From contig NZ_QLIX01000003.1 of NCBI RefSeq assembly GCF_003258945.1, forward strand, positions 248,001 through 312,000: a DNA stretch of 64,000 bases. Reading direction: 5' to 3'. Source of the DNA: Roseicella frigidaeris. Its GTDB lineage: Bacteria; Pseudomonadota; Alphaproteobacteria; Acetobacterales; Acetobacteraceae. The notes below the pieces were generated by a model. The model worked only from the letters and a program-made list of their open reading frames with translations, ran no database searches and was not told the DNA's origin. The translations under genes were made by a program, and so were the position numbers. Within the stretch, counting starts at the first letter, position 1. Each line of letters opens with the position of its first letter. This document shows, piece after piece, positions 1 to 8,289 of this stretch.

Positions 1-186
1 CGCTTTGTCAATACTGGACGAAGACTGGCGCGGCGGACCGACCACCCGTATCAAGCCGATACATTGCTTTGTCTTAAGTGTAACTCATTTTAATTCTGTC
101 ATGATCGCCGGCGGCGCCGGTTTTTCTTCCATTGTCCTGCGCCGTCTTCTACCGCTCGGTCGCGAACCGGCTCCTGGTCGAGGCGT
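1..186. other. Intergenic left edge, AT-richer
   Basis: No gene is recognised here. The first 110 bases are clearly lower in G+C than the rest of the window and contain two copies of GCTTTGTC. This suggests a promoter region for a gene beyond the left edge, or the 3' flank of the leftward gene that ends at 187. No convincing -35/-10 pair could be fixed. Confidence 0.4.
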
Positions 187-1467
187 CTACAGCAGCCAGG
201 GGGCATCGCTCGCCGCCGCGGCCGAGACCGTGCCGCCGAGGCCGCCCGTGCCGCCCCGCCAGCCGGCATCGGCGCCGAGGCCGTCGGCGACCCAGACGCC
301 GGCCGCCGGCTGGTGCGCCAGCGCCTCCTCGCCCAGCGCCAGGTCCACCACGAGCTGGGCGCGGCTCTCGCCGGCGGCGAGGCGCGCCAATTCCTCGCCG
401 AGCTCCGACGCGGCCGGCGCCCGGCCGATCGTGTTGTGGTACAGGGCGGCGATCGCCTCCGCATCGGCGGCCGGCAGCGCGGCGAGGCCCGGCAGGCCGG
501 CGATGACCTCCACCCAGGGCCGGCCCGCCTCCGCCTGCGTCACCAGCGCCGCCAGCAGCGTCGCATCGGCCGCGTGCCCGGTCAGCGCCTGGACGAGGGA
601 TGCCGCCTGCAGGCCGGACGAGGCGGCACCGATATCCTGGTGCCCATCGAGGAATTGCAGGCGGGTCGCGCCGGGCAGGACGAGCTGCGGACCCTCGGCG
701 AGGGTGAGCTGCGGCTCGCCCGGCACCGGCTGCTCGATCGCGGCGACCGTCCGGCTCTCCCGCAGGGCGATCGCCGTGTCGGAGGCGGCATAGGAGAAGC
801 CGGCCCGGCTTTCCCCCGGTTGCAGCTCGGCGCCCTGCATCGCCGGGTCGGTCACCCGGATCTGCAGCGTGAAGGCGGCGGATTGGTGGCCGTCCGAGAC
901 CTCGATGATGAGCGGGCGCTGCGGCATGTCGTCGAGGCCGAGGCTGATGCCGGGTCTCAGCCGCAGCGCGTTGCCCGCCACCTCGAAGCGCCAGGCCTCG
1001 TCCGCGGGGAAGGAGAAGGAGAAGGGCCCGGTGCTGTCGGGGTCGCTCACCGCCAGGGTGCCGATCGCGGCGCCGATCGCCCCGGCCGCCACCCGGCCGC
1101 CCTCGGCGAAGGCGAGGCCGGTCGGCGGCGTGTCGTCGCTATCGAGCACCGTGACGCTGCGCGGCGTCGGGTCGTCCAGCACCGAGCCGTCGTCATAGGT
1201 GAAGCGCAGGCCGAAGCTGAGCACCGGGTCGCGCCCGGCGGCGAGCAGCGCCTCGAAATCCACCGCCGCCGCCGGCGCGATCCAGACGGCGTTGAGGCCG
1301 GTGAGCAGGCTGGCGCTGAATGCCAGGGCATCCGGCCCGGTGACCTCGACCGCCACCAACCCGTCGAGATCGCCGGCGAGGGACAGCGTCCCCGCCCAAT
1401 CCAGCGGTCCGCTGCCCTCGGTCAGGCTCGCCGGCAGCAGGCCGGAGACGAGTAACGAACGTACCAT
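187..1467 (-). CDS. Cadherin-like / DUF4214-domain protein
   Basis: Protein of 426 residues. Residues about 115-210 (SDPDSTGPFSFSF, then a stretch ending IEVSDGHQSAAFTLQIRVTD) have the spacing of a cadherin-like or dystroglycan-type beta-sandwich repeat. The C-terminal third (ALTGHAADATLLAALV, then LYHNTIGRAPAASELGEEL) fits the DUF4214 helical domain found in large secreted or S-layer-like alphaproteobacterial proteins. The N-terminus (MVRSLLVSGLLPASLTEG) is not a clear signal peptide, so export may be by a C-terminal or unconventional route. Upstream lies an AT-rich region with repeats. The function is unknown; an extracellular surface or adhesion role is an inference from the domain types. 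Confidence 0.6.
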   Translation of the reverse strand: MVRSLLVSGLLPASLTEGSGPLDWAGTLSLAGDLDGLVAVEVTGPDALAFSASLLTGLNAVWIAPAAAVDFEALLAAGRDPVLSFGLRFTYDDGSVLDDPTPRSVTVLDSDDTPPTGLAFAEGGRVAAGAIGAAIGTLAVSDPDSTGPFSFSFPADEAWRFEVAGNALRLRPGISLGLDDMPQRPLIIEVSDGHQSAAFTLQIRVTDPAMQGAELQPGESRAGFSYAASDTAIALRESRTVAAIEQPVPGEPQLTLAEGPQLVLPGATRLQFLDGHQDIGAASSGLQAASLVQALTGHAADATLLAALVTQAEAGRPWVEVIAGLPGLAALPAADAEAIAALYHNTIGRAPAASELGEELARLAAGESRAQLVVDLALGEEALAHQPAAGVWVADGLGADAGWRGGTGGLGGTVSAAAASDAPWLL

Positions 1468-1480
1468 GACTTGATCGTTC

Positions 1481-1547
1481 CATGAGACGATCCCATGAAA
1501 CGAGACATCAGGTTAAAAATAGTTTAACCATGAGACGCCGTCCCATG
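1481..1547. promoter_or_regulatory. Repeat/palindrome upstream of DUF4214 gene
   Basis: Two near-copies of CATGAGACG..CCCATG lie at 1481-1497 and 1529-1547. Between them is a perfect hairpin with arms GGTTAAA (1511-1517) and TTTAACC (1523-1529) and a 5-nt loop. The stretch is AT-rich and sits just upstream of the leftward gene starting at 1467. It looks like an operator/promoter region, but no binding protein can be named. Confidence 0.4.
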
Positions 1548-1590
1548 CCAGGCGATGGCTGGGACGGCGCCGGCTGGCCTGCGGGCCCCT

Positions 1591-2322
1591 TCAGGCGACG
1601 AGGCGCAACGCCATCGCCAGCAGCACCAGGCCGTTCAGCGCGAAGAGCACGCCGCCCGCGCGCCGCATCCCAGCGCCCCAGCGCCGGCCGAAGAAGCGCC
1701 CGAGCAGCGCCACGCCCGCCAGCGCCGGCACGGTGCCGAGCACGAAGCCGAGCATCGCCAGGGCGCCGCCCAGGGCGCTGCCCGCCGCCGCCGCCGCCGC
1801 CAGCGCGCCATAGAGCAACCCGCAGGGCAGCGCCGAGAGCAACAGGCCGAGCAGCACCCCGCGCCAGCCCTGCGGCGCCGCCAGCAGCCGCCCGACCTGG
1901 CGTTGCAGCGCCGGCGGCAAACCCGGCCCGCCGCCGCCGCGGCGCGGCAGCGCGATGCCGAGGCGCGGCAGGGCCTGGGCCAGCATCAGCAGCGCCGCCA
2001 GCAGCAGCAGCAGGGCGAGCAGCCAGCGCAGCCCGCTCGCCAGCGTCACCAGCCCGGCCGCGCCGCCGGCCAGCGCGCCGAGCGCGCCGTAGCCGAGCAT
2101 CCGCCCCGCCTGGTAGGGCAGCAGCGCCGCCCCGGCCAGCCGTTGCAGCCGGCCGCCCCCGGCGCCGAGGCCGGTCGCCGCCTGCGCCAGCACGAAGGGG
2201 GCGCACATGGTCGCGCAATGGGTCAGCCCGCCCGCCAGCCCGGCCAGGAACAGCGTGCCGACCAGCGCCGGCACGCCGCCGGGCCCGAGCGCGGCCAGGT
2301 CATGCAGGCAATCGGCGAGCAT
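1591..2322 (-). CDS. Sulfite exporter TauE/SafE-type (UreH-like) membrane protein
   Basis: Protein of 243 residues, almost entirely hydrophobic, with about six membrane helices. The N-terminal signature GGLTHCATMCAPFV (residues about 30-43) is the conserved Cys-containing motif of the UreH/DsbD-2-like branch of the TauE/SafE superfamily. Members are placed near copper, cytochrome-oxidase or metal genes and are thought to move metals, sulfur compounds or reducing equivalents across the inner membrane. Here no oxidase or copper gene is adjacent, so the substrate cannot be inferred. The start at 2322 places the motif at the expected distance from the N-terminus. Confidence 0.75.
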   Translation of the reverse strand: MLADCLHDLAALGPGGVPALVGTLFLAGLAGGLTHCATMCAPFVLAQAATGLGAGGGRLQRLAGAALLPYQAGRMLGYGALGALAGGAAGLVTLASGLRWLLALLLLLAALLMLAQALPRLGIALPRRGGGGPGLPPALQRQVGRLLAAPQGWRGVLLGLLLSALPCGLLYGALAAAAAAGSALGGALAMLGFVLGTVPALAGVALLGRFFGRRWGAGMRRAGGVLFALNGLVLLAMALRLVA

Positions 2323-2543
2323 GGAACTCCTCGGTGGGCCGGCGACCGCCGGGCCTCCCTCGGGCGGGGGCCCGCGAGGCCGCCCGGCGGGTGCGTGGAG
2401 GCGGGTCTTTACCCCGGTCCCGGCCCCGGCGCATTGCGGCGGCGCAAATCCCCAGCAGGACCAGGGCCCGGCACTTCGCCATCCCGCCCGGCGCCGGATC
2501 CGCTGTAGACTCGGCGGCCAAGAAACCCCACCGGAGGAACCGC

Positions 2544-3191
2544 ATGACCCGCCTGACCCTCGCCGGCGCGGCGCTCGCCCTCGTCGCGCTGGCCGCCCCG
2601 GCCCTGGCGCAGCCGGCCCCCAGCATGGGCTTCTTCATCACCAGCGCCAATCCCGGCAAGGGCGGCGACCTGGGCGGGCTGGCCGGCGCCGATGCGCATT
2701 GCCAGGCCCTCGCCCAGGCCGCCGGCGCCGGCAACCGCAGCTGGCGCGCCTATCTCAGCACCCAGGGCGCCGGCGCGGAGAATGCCCGCGACCGCATCGG
2801 CCGCGGCCCCTGGCGCAATGCCCGCGGCGAGGTGGTGGCCGACAGCCTGCAGGAACTGCACGACGGCGCGCCGAAGCTCACCAAGCAGACCGCGCTGACC
2901 GAGCGCGGCGCGGTGGTGAACGGCCGCGGCGACACGCCCAACATGCACGACATCCTCACCGGCTCGCAGCCCGACGGCACCGCCTTCGCCGCCGGCGAGG
3001 ACCGCACCTGCGGCAACTGGACCAGCGGCGATGCCGGCTCGGCCATGCTCGGCCATAGCGACCGGATCGGGCTGAACGACTCGCCGCCGATGAAGTCCTG
3101 GAATTCCTCGCACCCCTCGCGCGGCTGCACCATGGAGGCGCTGAAGGCGACCGGCGGCGCCGGGCTGCTCTACTGCTTCGCGGCGGACTGA
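2544..3191 (+). CDS. Secreted lectin-like protein
   Basis: Protein of 215 residues. A typical Sec signal peptide (MTRLTLAGAALALVALAAP, cleavage after ALAQ) is followed by a compact domain starting MGFFITSANPGKGGDLGGL. The mature part has paired cysteines (ADAHCQ, RTCGNW, RGCTME, LLYCFA), consistent with periplasmic disulfides. The order of motifs (AHCQALA, WRAYLST, RDRIGRGPW, NWTSGD, SSHPSRGC) is that of small alphaproteobacterial proteins annotated as lectins with an endostatin/C-type-lectin-like fold. The start at 2544 is set by GGAGG at 2533-2537. The ligand is unknown and the gene stands alone, with pdxA 60 bases downstream. Confidence 0.65.
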   Translation: MTRLTLAGAALALVALAAPALAQPAPSMGFFITSANPGKGGDLGGLAGADAHCQALAQAAGAGNRSWRAYLSTQGAGAENARDRIGRGPWRNARGEVVADSLQELHDGAPKLTKQTALTERGAVVNGRGDTPNMHDILTGSQPDGTAFAAGEDRTCGNWTSGDAGSAMLGHSDRIGLNDSPPMKSWNSSHPSRGCTMEALKATGGAGLLYCFAAD

Positions 3192-3250
3192 CGGCCGCTC
3201 GGCGACGCGGCGCCGTTGGCCTCCGGCGCCGACGGGCCTACATCCCGGGG

Positions 3251-4234
3251 ATGCGCCAGCCTCCCCTCGCAGTCACCATGGGCGAGCCCGCCGGCATCGG
3301 CGGCGAGATCGCCGTCGCCGCCTGGCAGGCCCTGCGCGAGAGCGGGCCGGCCTTCTTCCTCATCGACGACGCGACGCGGCTGCGGGGCGCGCCGATCCAC
3401 CGCATCCAGGCGCCCGAACAGGCCCTGGCCGCCTTCCAGGCGGCGCTGCCCGTCCTGCACCGGCCCCTGCCCCAGCCGGCGGTGCCCGGCCGGATCGATC
3501 CCGCCAACGCGCCCGCCGTCATCGCCGCCATCGACGAGGCGGTGGCGCTGGCCAGGGCCGGGCGGGCGGGCGGCATCGTCACCAACCCGATCCAAAAAGC
3601 CGCCCTCTACGCCGCCGGCTTCGCGCATCCCGGCCATACCGAATACCTCGCCGAGATCGCCGGCACCGGCAGGCCGCCGGTGATGCTGCTCGCCTGCCCG
3701 GAGCTGCGCGTCGTGCCGGTGACGATCCATGAGCCGCTGCGCCAGGCGATCGCCCGCCTCACGCCCGCGCTCATCATCGAGACGGCGCGGCTGACGGCGG
3801 CCGGGCTGCGACAGGATTTCGGCATCGCCGCGCCGCGGCTGGCCATCGCCGGGCTCAACCCGCATGCCGGCGAGGAGGGCACGCTCGGCACCGAGGACCG
3901 CGACATCGTCGCCCCGGCGGTCGCCGCGCTGCGCGCCGAGGGCATCGACGCGCGCGGCCCCGTCCCGCCCGACACCATGTTCACCGCCAAGGCGCGGCCC
4001 GGCTACGACGTGGCGCTCGGCCTCTATCACGACCAGGCGCTGATCCCGATCAAGACGCTCGACATGGCGGGCGGGGTGAATGTCACGCTCGGCCTGTCCA
4101 TCGTCCGCACCAGCCCGGACCATGGCACCGCCCTCGACATCGCCGGCAGTGGCCGCGCCGATCCGGGCAGCCTGATCGCCGCCATCCGCCTCGCCGCCGC
4201 GATCGCCGCCAACCGCCGCGCCGCCGCCACCTGA
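3251..4234 (+). CDS. pdxA: 4-hydroxythreonine-4-phosphate dehydrogenase PdxA
   Basis: Protein of 327 residues, the usual PdxA length. It catalyses NAD-dependent oxidation of 4-phosphohydroxy-L-threonine in DXP-dependent pyridoxal phosphate synthesis; the product condenses with DXP through PdxJ. Visible family motifs are VTMGEPAGIGGEI at the N-terminus, GHTEYLA near residue 135, LNPHAGEEG (metal-ligand histidine) near residue 200, and LYHDQALIPIKTLDM (second metal histidine, substrate loop). It lies 29 bases upstream of pdxJ on the same strand, so the two probably form a B6 operon in the cytoplasm. Confidence 0.96.
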   Translation: MRQPPLAVTMGEPAGIGGEIAVAAWQALRESGPAFFLIDDATRLRGAPIHRIQAPEQALAAFQAALPVLHRPLPQPAVPGRIDPANAPAVIAAIDEAVALARAGRAGGIVTNPIQKAALYAAGFAHPGHTEYLAEIAGTGRPPVMLLACPELRVVPVTIHEPLRQAIARLTPALIIETARLTAAGLRQDFGIAAPRLAIAGLNPHAGEEGTLGTEDRDIVAPAVAALRAEGIDARGPVPPDTMFTAKARPGYDVALGLYHDQALIPIKTLDMAGGVNVTLGLSIVRTSPDHGTALDIAGSGRADPGSLIAAIRLAAAIAANRRAAAT

Positions 4235-4263
4235 ACCCGCCGCCATATCCGGGACGCCAGCCG

Positions 4264-4980
4264 ATGCGCCTTTCCGTCAACATCGACCACGTCGCCACGC
4301 TGCGGAATGCCCGCGGCGGCGACTTCCCCTGCCCGGTCGCGGCGGCGCGGACCGCGATGGAGGCCGGCGCCGACGGCATCACCATGCATCTGCGCGAGGA
4401 CCGGCGGCATATCCGCGACCGCGACCTCGAGCGCGTCGCCGCCGAGGTCGAGACCCGGCTGAACCTCGAGATGGCGGCGACCGGGGAGATGGTCGGCATC
4501 GCCACCCGGCTGCGCCCGCCCGCCTGCTGCCTGGTGCCGGAGAAGCGGCAGGAGCTGACCACCGAGGGCGGGCTGGATGTGCTCGGCGCCGGGCCGGGTC
4601 TGGCCGAGGCGGTGCGGCGGCTGGCCGGCGCCGGGATCGAGGTCTCGATCTTCATCGAGCCCGATCCGCGGCAGATCGAGGCGGCGGCGCGGCTCGGCGC
4701 GCAGGCGATCGAGCTGCACACCGGCGCCTATGCCGATGCGCCCGAGGCGGCGCGGGGGCCGTTGCTCGCGCGGCTGCAAGCGGGCGCGGCGGCGGCGGCC
4801 GCGGCCGGGCTGCTCTGCCATGCCGGGCATGGCCTCACCTATGAGACGGTGGGCGCCATCGCCCGCATGCCGCAGGTCTCCGAGGTCAGCATCGGGCATT
4901 TCCTGATCGGCCAGAGCGTGTTCGAAGGGCTGCCGGCGGTGGTGCGGCGCTTCAAGGCGCTGATCGCGGCGGAGCGGTAG
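4264..4980 (+). CDS. pdxJ: Pyridoxine 5'-phosphate synthase PdxJ
   Basis: Protein of 238 residues, normal for PdxJ, a TIM-barrel enzyme. It condenses 3-amino-2-oxopropyl phosphate with 1-deoxyxylulose 5-phosphate to give pyridoxine 5'-phosphate. The N-terminus LSVNIDHVATLRNARGG carries the conserved Asn/His of the active site. Other motifs are ITMHLREDRRHI, LEMAATGEM, CLVPEKRQELTTEGGLD and the C-terminal GHGLTYETV and SIGHFLIGQSVF phosphate-binding loops. It follows pdxA directly, which supports both calls. Confidence 0.97.
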   Translation: MRLSVNIDHVATLRNARGGDFPCPVAAARTAMEAGADGITMHLREDRRHIRDRDLERVAAEVETRLNLEMAATGEMVGIATRLRPPACCLVPEKRQELTTEGGLDVLGAGPGLAEAVRRLAGAGIEVSIFIEPDPRQIEAAARLGAQAIELHTGAYADAPEAARGPLLARLQAGAAAAAAAGLLCHAGHGLTYETVGAIARMPQVSEVSIGHFLIGQSVFEGLPAVVRRFKALIAAER

Positions 4981-5042
4981 CGGCTGCCGGGACCACCGCG
5001 GCACCGGGCATGATGCCGCCCGACAGGCCCGAGGGAGGATGC

Positions 5043-6140
5043 ATGCGCCCGCTCGAATTCGGCTGGTACCTGCCGAGCAACGGCGACACCACCTGCTATG
5101 GCGAGGGCCCGGCCGTGGTGCCGCCCGGCACGCCGATGTTCGATCGCGTGGTCGCCGCCGCCGAGGCGGCCGGCTTCGAATACATGCTGGTGCCGGTCGC
5201 CGGCCCCTGCTGGGAGGCCTGGATCACCACCGCCTTCCTGGCCGGCCGCTCCTCCGCCATCCGCATGCTGGTCGCGGCGCGGCCGGGCTACGTCAACCCG
5301 GTGCTGCTGGCGAAGATGGTCACCACCTTCGACCAGCTCACCGGCGGCCGCATCGCGGTGAACCTCATCGCCGGCCAGTCCGAGGCGGAGAACGCCGCCG
5401 ACGGCATCCGCCACGGCAAGGAGGAGCGCTACGCCCTGATGGCGGAGGAGGTCGCCATCCTGAAGGCGCTCTGGACCGCGAGCGGCCCGCTCGACTGGGA
5501 GGGGCGCTTCCACAGCCTCCGCGGCGCCCGGGTGCAGCCGCCGCCCCTCCAGCGGCCGCATCCGCGCTTCTATCTCGGCGGCGGCTCCCGCCAGGCCTGG
5601 GAGATCTCGGCCGCGCATGCCGATGTGCATCTCTTCTGGGGCGACCGGCCGGAGGCGATCGCGGCGCAGATGGCCGAGATCCGCGCCCTGGCGCGCGAGG
5701 CCGGGCGGGAGGCGGCGCTCGGCTTCGGCATGCGGCTGCAGATCATCTGCCGCGAGACGGAGGCCGAGGCCTGGGCGGCGGCCGAGGAGCTGGTGCGCGG
5801 CGTCGATGCCGGCCGCAGCGCCGCCATCCGCGCCAATGTGGCGAACTCCGTCGCCAACCAGCGGGTGCAGGCGCTGCTGCGGGAGAGCGCGGCCCATGAG
5901 CGGCCGGGGCTGATCGCGCCGCATCTCTGGGCCGGCCTCGCCCAGGCGCGGCAGGGGGCGGGCGTCGCCGTGGTCGGCGACCCGGCGCAATGCGCCGCGG
6001 CGCTGCAACGCTTCATCGATATCGGCTGCCACAGCTTCTGCCTCTCCGGCTATCTGCACGACGAGGAGGCGACCCGCTTCGGGCGCTGGGTGAAGCCGAT
6101 CCTGCTGGCGCGCAATGCCGGGCGGATGCGCGCCGCCTGA
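5043..6140 (+). CDS. LLM-class flavin-dependent monooxygenase (SsuD-like)
   Basis: Protein of 365 residues from the ATG at 5043, chosen over an upstream ATG (5010) because GGGAGGA sits just ahead of it and LEFGWYLPSNGDT matches the family's first beta strand. It is a bacterial luciferase-type TIM barrel. Motifs MLVAARPGYVNPVLLAKM, FDQLTGGRIAVNLIAGQ and FYLGGGSRQAWEISA correspond to the FMN and substrate loops of alkanesulfonate monooxygenase SsuD and relatives. These enzymes use reduced FMN from a partner reductase to cleave C-S or related bonds. No reductase or sulfonate transporter is adjacent. Phosphonate genes follow after a 170-base gap, so the true substrate is open. Confidence 0.8.
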   Translation: MRPLEFGWYLPSNGDTTCYGEGPAVVPPGTPMFDRVVAAAEAAGFEYMLVPVAGPCWEAWITTAFLAGRSSAIRMLVAARPGYVNPVLLAKMVTTFDQLTGGRIAVNLIAGQSEAENAADGIRHGKEERYALMAEEVAILKALWTASGPLDWEGRFHSLRGARVQPPPLQRPHPRFYLGGGSRQAWEISAAHADVHLFWGDRPEAIAAQMAEIRALAREAGREAALGFGMRLQIICRETEAEAWAAAEELVRGVDAGRSAAIRANVANSVANQRVQALLRESAAHERPGLIAPHLWAGLAQARQGAGVAVVGDPAQCAAALQRFIDIGCHSFCLSGYLHDEEATRFGRWVKPILLARNAGRMRAA

Positions 6141-6149
6141 TCTCGGCGT

Positions 6150-6173
6150 GCATCGATGGTGGCCCATCGCTGC
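6150..6173. repeat. Diverged copy of palindromic element E
   Basis: A short palindrome, arms CGATG and CATCG around GTGGCC, sits ten bases after the stop codon of the flavin monooxygenase. It shares the core GATGGTGGC.CATC with the elements at 15130-15153 and 45641-45666. Its outer arms are diverged, so membership in the family is probable rather than certain. Confidence 0.45.
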
Positions 6174-6313
6174 CCTCGATCGCCGGCGCCGCCTCTTCGG
6201 GCGCTCGGCCGGCCGCCGGCATGATCCGTGACGATTGGATGGCATTCGCCGGTCATCCGCTTGCCGCCCCGGCCGGCGCGGCGTAGCGCTGCCGGCGAGC
6301 AGCGGGGGCTTGC

Positions 6314-7429
6314 ATGGACGCGCGCTACGACTGCGCCATCCTCGGCGCCGGGATCCTCGGCCTTGCGCATGCGCTGGCCGCGCATCGCGCCGGCCTGCGC
6401 ACCATCGTCATCGAGCGCGAGGCGGCGGCGGTCGGCGCCTCCATCCGCAATTTCGGCTTCGTCACCGTCACCGGCCAGGAGGCGGGGGATTGCTGGCGCC
6501 GCGCCTGCCGCAGCCGCGAGGTCTGGGCCGAGCTGGCGCCGCGGGCCGGCATCCCGATCCTGCAACGCGGCCTGCTCTTCGCCGCCCGCCGGGAGGAGGC
6601 GCTGGCCTGCCTCGAGGAATTCGCCGCCGGCCCGATGGGCGCGGGCTGCCGGATGCTGGACGCCGCCGAGGCGGCCGCGGGCGGGGCGCTGCGCCCTGGC
6701 CTCGCCGGCGCGCTATGGAGCCCGCATGAGCTGCGGGTCGAGAGCCGCGAGGCGATCCCGCGCCTCGCCGCCTGGCTGGAGGCCGAGGGCGTCGCCTTCC
6801 GGCGCCGCACCGCGGCGACGGGGGTCGAGCCCGGCCGGTTGCTGACCACGGCCGGGCCGGTCGCCGCCGATCGCATCATCCTCTGCCCCGGCCCCGACCT
6901 CCGCAGCCTCTGCCCGGAGATCTTCGCCCGCCGCGGCGTGACGCTCTGCAAGCTGCACATGCTGCGCGTCGCGGCGCCGGGCTTCGCCCTGCCGGCGCCG
7001 GTGATGAGCGATCTCGGCCTGGTCCGCTATCTCGGCTACCGCGACTGCCCCTCCCTGCCCCGCCTCGCGGCGCGGCTGCGCGCCGAGCAGGGCGCCGAGC
7101 TCGGCCATGGCATCCACCTGATCGCGGTGCAGGGCGCGGATGGCTCGCTGGTGGTCGGCGACAGCCACCACTATGCCGACAGCCACGACCCCTTCCAGCC
7201 GCGCGCCGTGGACGACCTCATCCTCGGCGAGCTTTCGGCGGTGCTCGACCTCCCCCGGCCGGAGGTGGTGGAGCGCTGGATCGGCCTCTACCCCTCCGGC
7301 CCCGACACCGCCTTCTTCGAGAGCCCGATGCCGGGCGTCATGCTCGTCTCCGTCACCAGCGGCACCGGGGCCAGCACCGCCTTCGGCCTGGCCGAGGATG
7401 TCTTCGCCGCCTGGGAGTCCATGGCATGA
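6314..7429 (+). CDS. FAD-dependent oxidoreductase, TIGR03364 type, phosphonate-linked
   Basis: Protein of 371 residues of the DAO/glycine-oxidase fold. The N-terminus has the ADP-binding GAGILGLAHALAA followed by an acidic strand end (VIERE). The motif ASIRNFGFVTVTGQ and the C-terminal SVTSGTGASTAFGLAED are characteristic of the TIGR03364 family, which is typically encoded beside phosphonatase. Proposed substrates are (N-methyl) 2-aminoethylphosphonate, oxidised to phosphonoacetaldehyde. The gene overlaps phnX by 4 bases (ATGA), so translation is probably coupled and the aldehyde product would pass to PhnX. No AEP transaminase phnW is present in the window, which fits an oxidase route. Substrate assignment is inference. 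Confidence 0.82.
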   Translation: MDARYDCAILGAGILGLAHALAAHRAGLRTIVIEREAAAVGASIRNFGFVTVTGQEAGDCWRRACRSREVWAELAPRAGIPILQRGLLFAARREEALACLEEFAAGPMGAGCRMLDAAEAAAGGALRPGLAGALWSPHELRVESREAIPRLAAWLEAEGVAFRRRTAATGVEPGRLLTTAGPVAADRIILCPGPDLRSLCPEIFARRGVTLCKLHMLRVAAPGFALPAPVMSDLGLVRYLGYRDCPSLPRLAARLRAEQGAELGHGIHLIAVQGADGSLVVGDSHHYADSHDPFQPRAVDDLILGELSAVLDLPRPEVVERWIGLYPSGPDTAFFESPMPGVMLVSVTSGTGASTAFGLAEDVFAAWESMA

Positions 7430-8253
7430 ACGACGAGTGGCGCCGCCCCTATCGGGGCCCGGTCAAGGCGGTGGTGCTGGACTGGGCCGGCACGGTGCTC
7501 GACCATGGCAGCCTGGCGCCGATGGGCGCCTTCGTCCGCGCCTTCGCCGAATTCGGCGTCGCGGTCTCCATCGCCGAGGCGCGCGGGCCGATGGGCATGG
7601 CCAAGGCCGACCATATCCGCGCCGTCGGCCGCGCGGTGAACGCCGCCTGGCGCGCCCGGCATGGCCGCGACTTCAGCGAGGCGGACGTGCAGGCGATCTT
7701 CACGGTGTTCGAGCCGATGAACATCGCCGCGGTGCGCGACCATGCGGCGCTGATCCCGGGCGTGGCGCCGGCGCTGGCCGCGCTCGCCGGGCGCGGCATC
7801 CGCATCGGCTCCACCACCGGCTACACCCGGCCGATCATGGAGGCGCTGGCGCCGCTCGCCGCCGCGCAGGGCTTCGCGCCGGAGGTGATGGTCTGCGCCG
7901 GCGACCTCGCCGCCGGCCGGCCGGCGCCCTTGCAGATGTGGCAGGCCATGGCGCGGATGGGCGTCTGGCCCGCCGCCGCGGTGGTGAAGGTGGACGACAC
8001 CCCGCCCGGCATCGGCGAGGGCCGCGCCGCCGGCTGCTGGACGGTGGGCGTGGCGCTGACGGGCAATATCGCCGGCCTCACCGCCGAGGCGCTGGCCGCC
8101 CTGCCGGAGCCAGAGCGGGCGGCGCTGCGGGCGCGCGCCACGGCGGAGTTGCAGGCGGCCGGGGCGCATCTGGTCATCGACAGCGCCGCCGAGCTGCCGC
8201 GGGCCATCGAGGCGATCGAGGCGCGGCAGGCGGCGGGCGAAGCGCCCGGCTGA
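7426..8253 (+). CDS. phnX: Phosphonoacetaldehyde hydrolase PhnX
   Basis: Protein of 275 residues, the usual size of phosphonatase. It hydrolyses phosphonoacetaldehyde to acetaldehyde and phosphate. VVLDWAGTVLDHGS contains the HAD nucleophile Asp and the 'WAGT' variant typical of phosphonatases. MGMAKADHIRAV in the cap carries the Lys that forms the Schiff base with the substrate. GSTTGYTRPIM is HAD motif II, and VVKVDDTPPGIGEGRAAGC is the motif III/IV region. The start codon overlaps the stop of the preceding FAD oxidoreductase. This gives a two-gene phosphonate catabolic unit that releases phosphate or carbon. Confidence 0.95.
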   Translation: MNDEWRRPYRGPVKAVVLDWAGTVLDHGSLAPMGAFVRAFAEFGVAVSIAEARGPMGMAKADHIRAVGRAVNAAWRARHGRDFSEADVQAIFTVFEPMNIAAVRDHAALIPGVAPALAALAGRGIRIGSTTGYTRPIMEALAPLAAAQGFAPEVMVCAGDLAAGRPAPLQMWQAMARMGVWPAAAVVKVDDTPPGIGEGRAAGCWTVGVALTGNIAGLTAEALAALPEPERAALRARATAELQAAGAHLVIDSAAELPRAIEAIEARQAAGEAPG

Positions 8254-8289
8254 GTGCGCGGCTCGCGGGTCGGGCGCCGCCGCCGGCGG

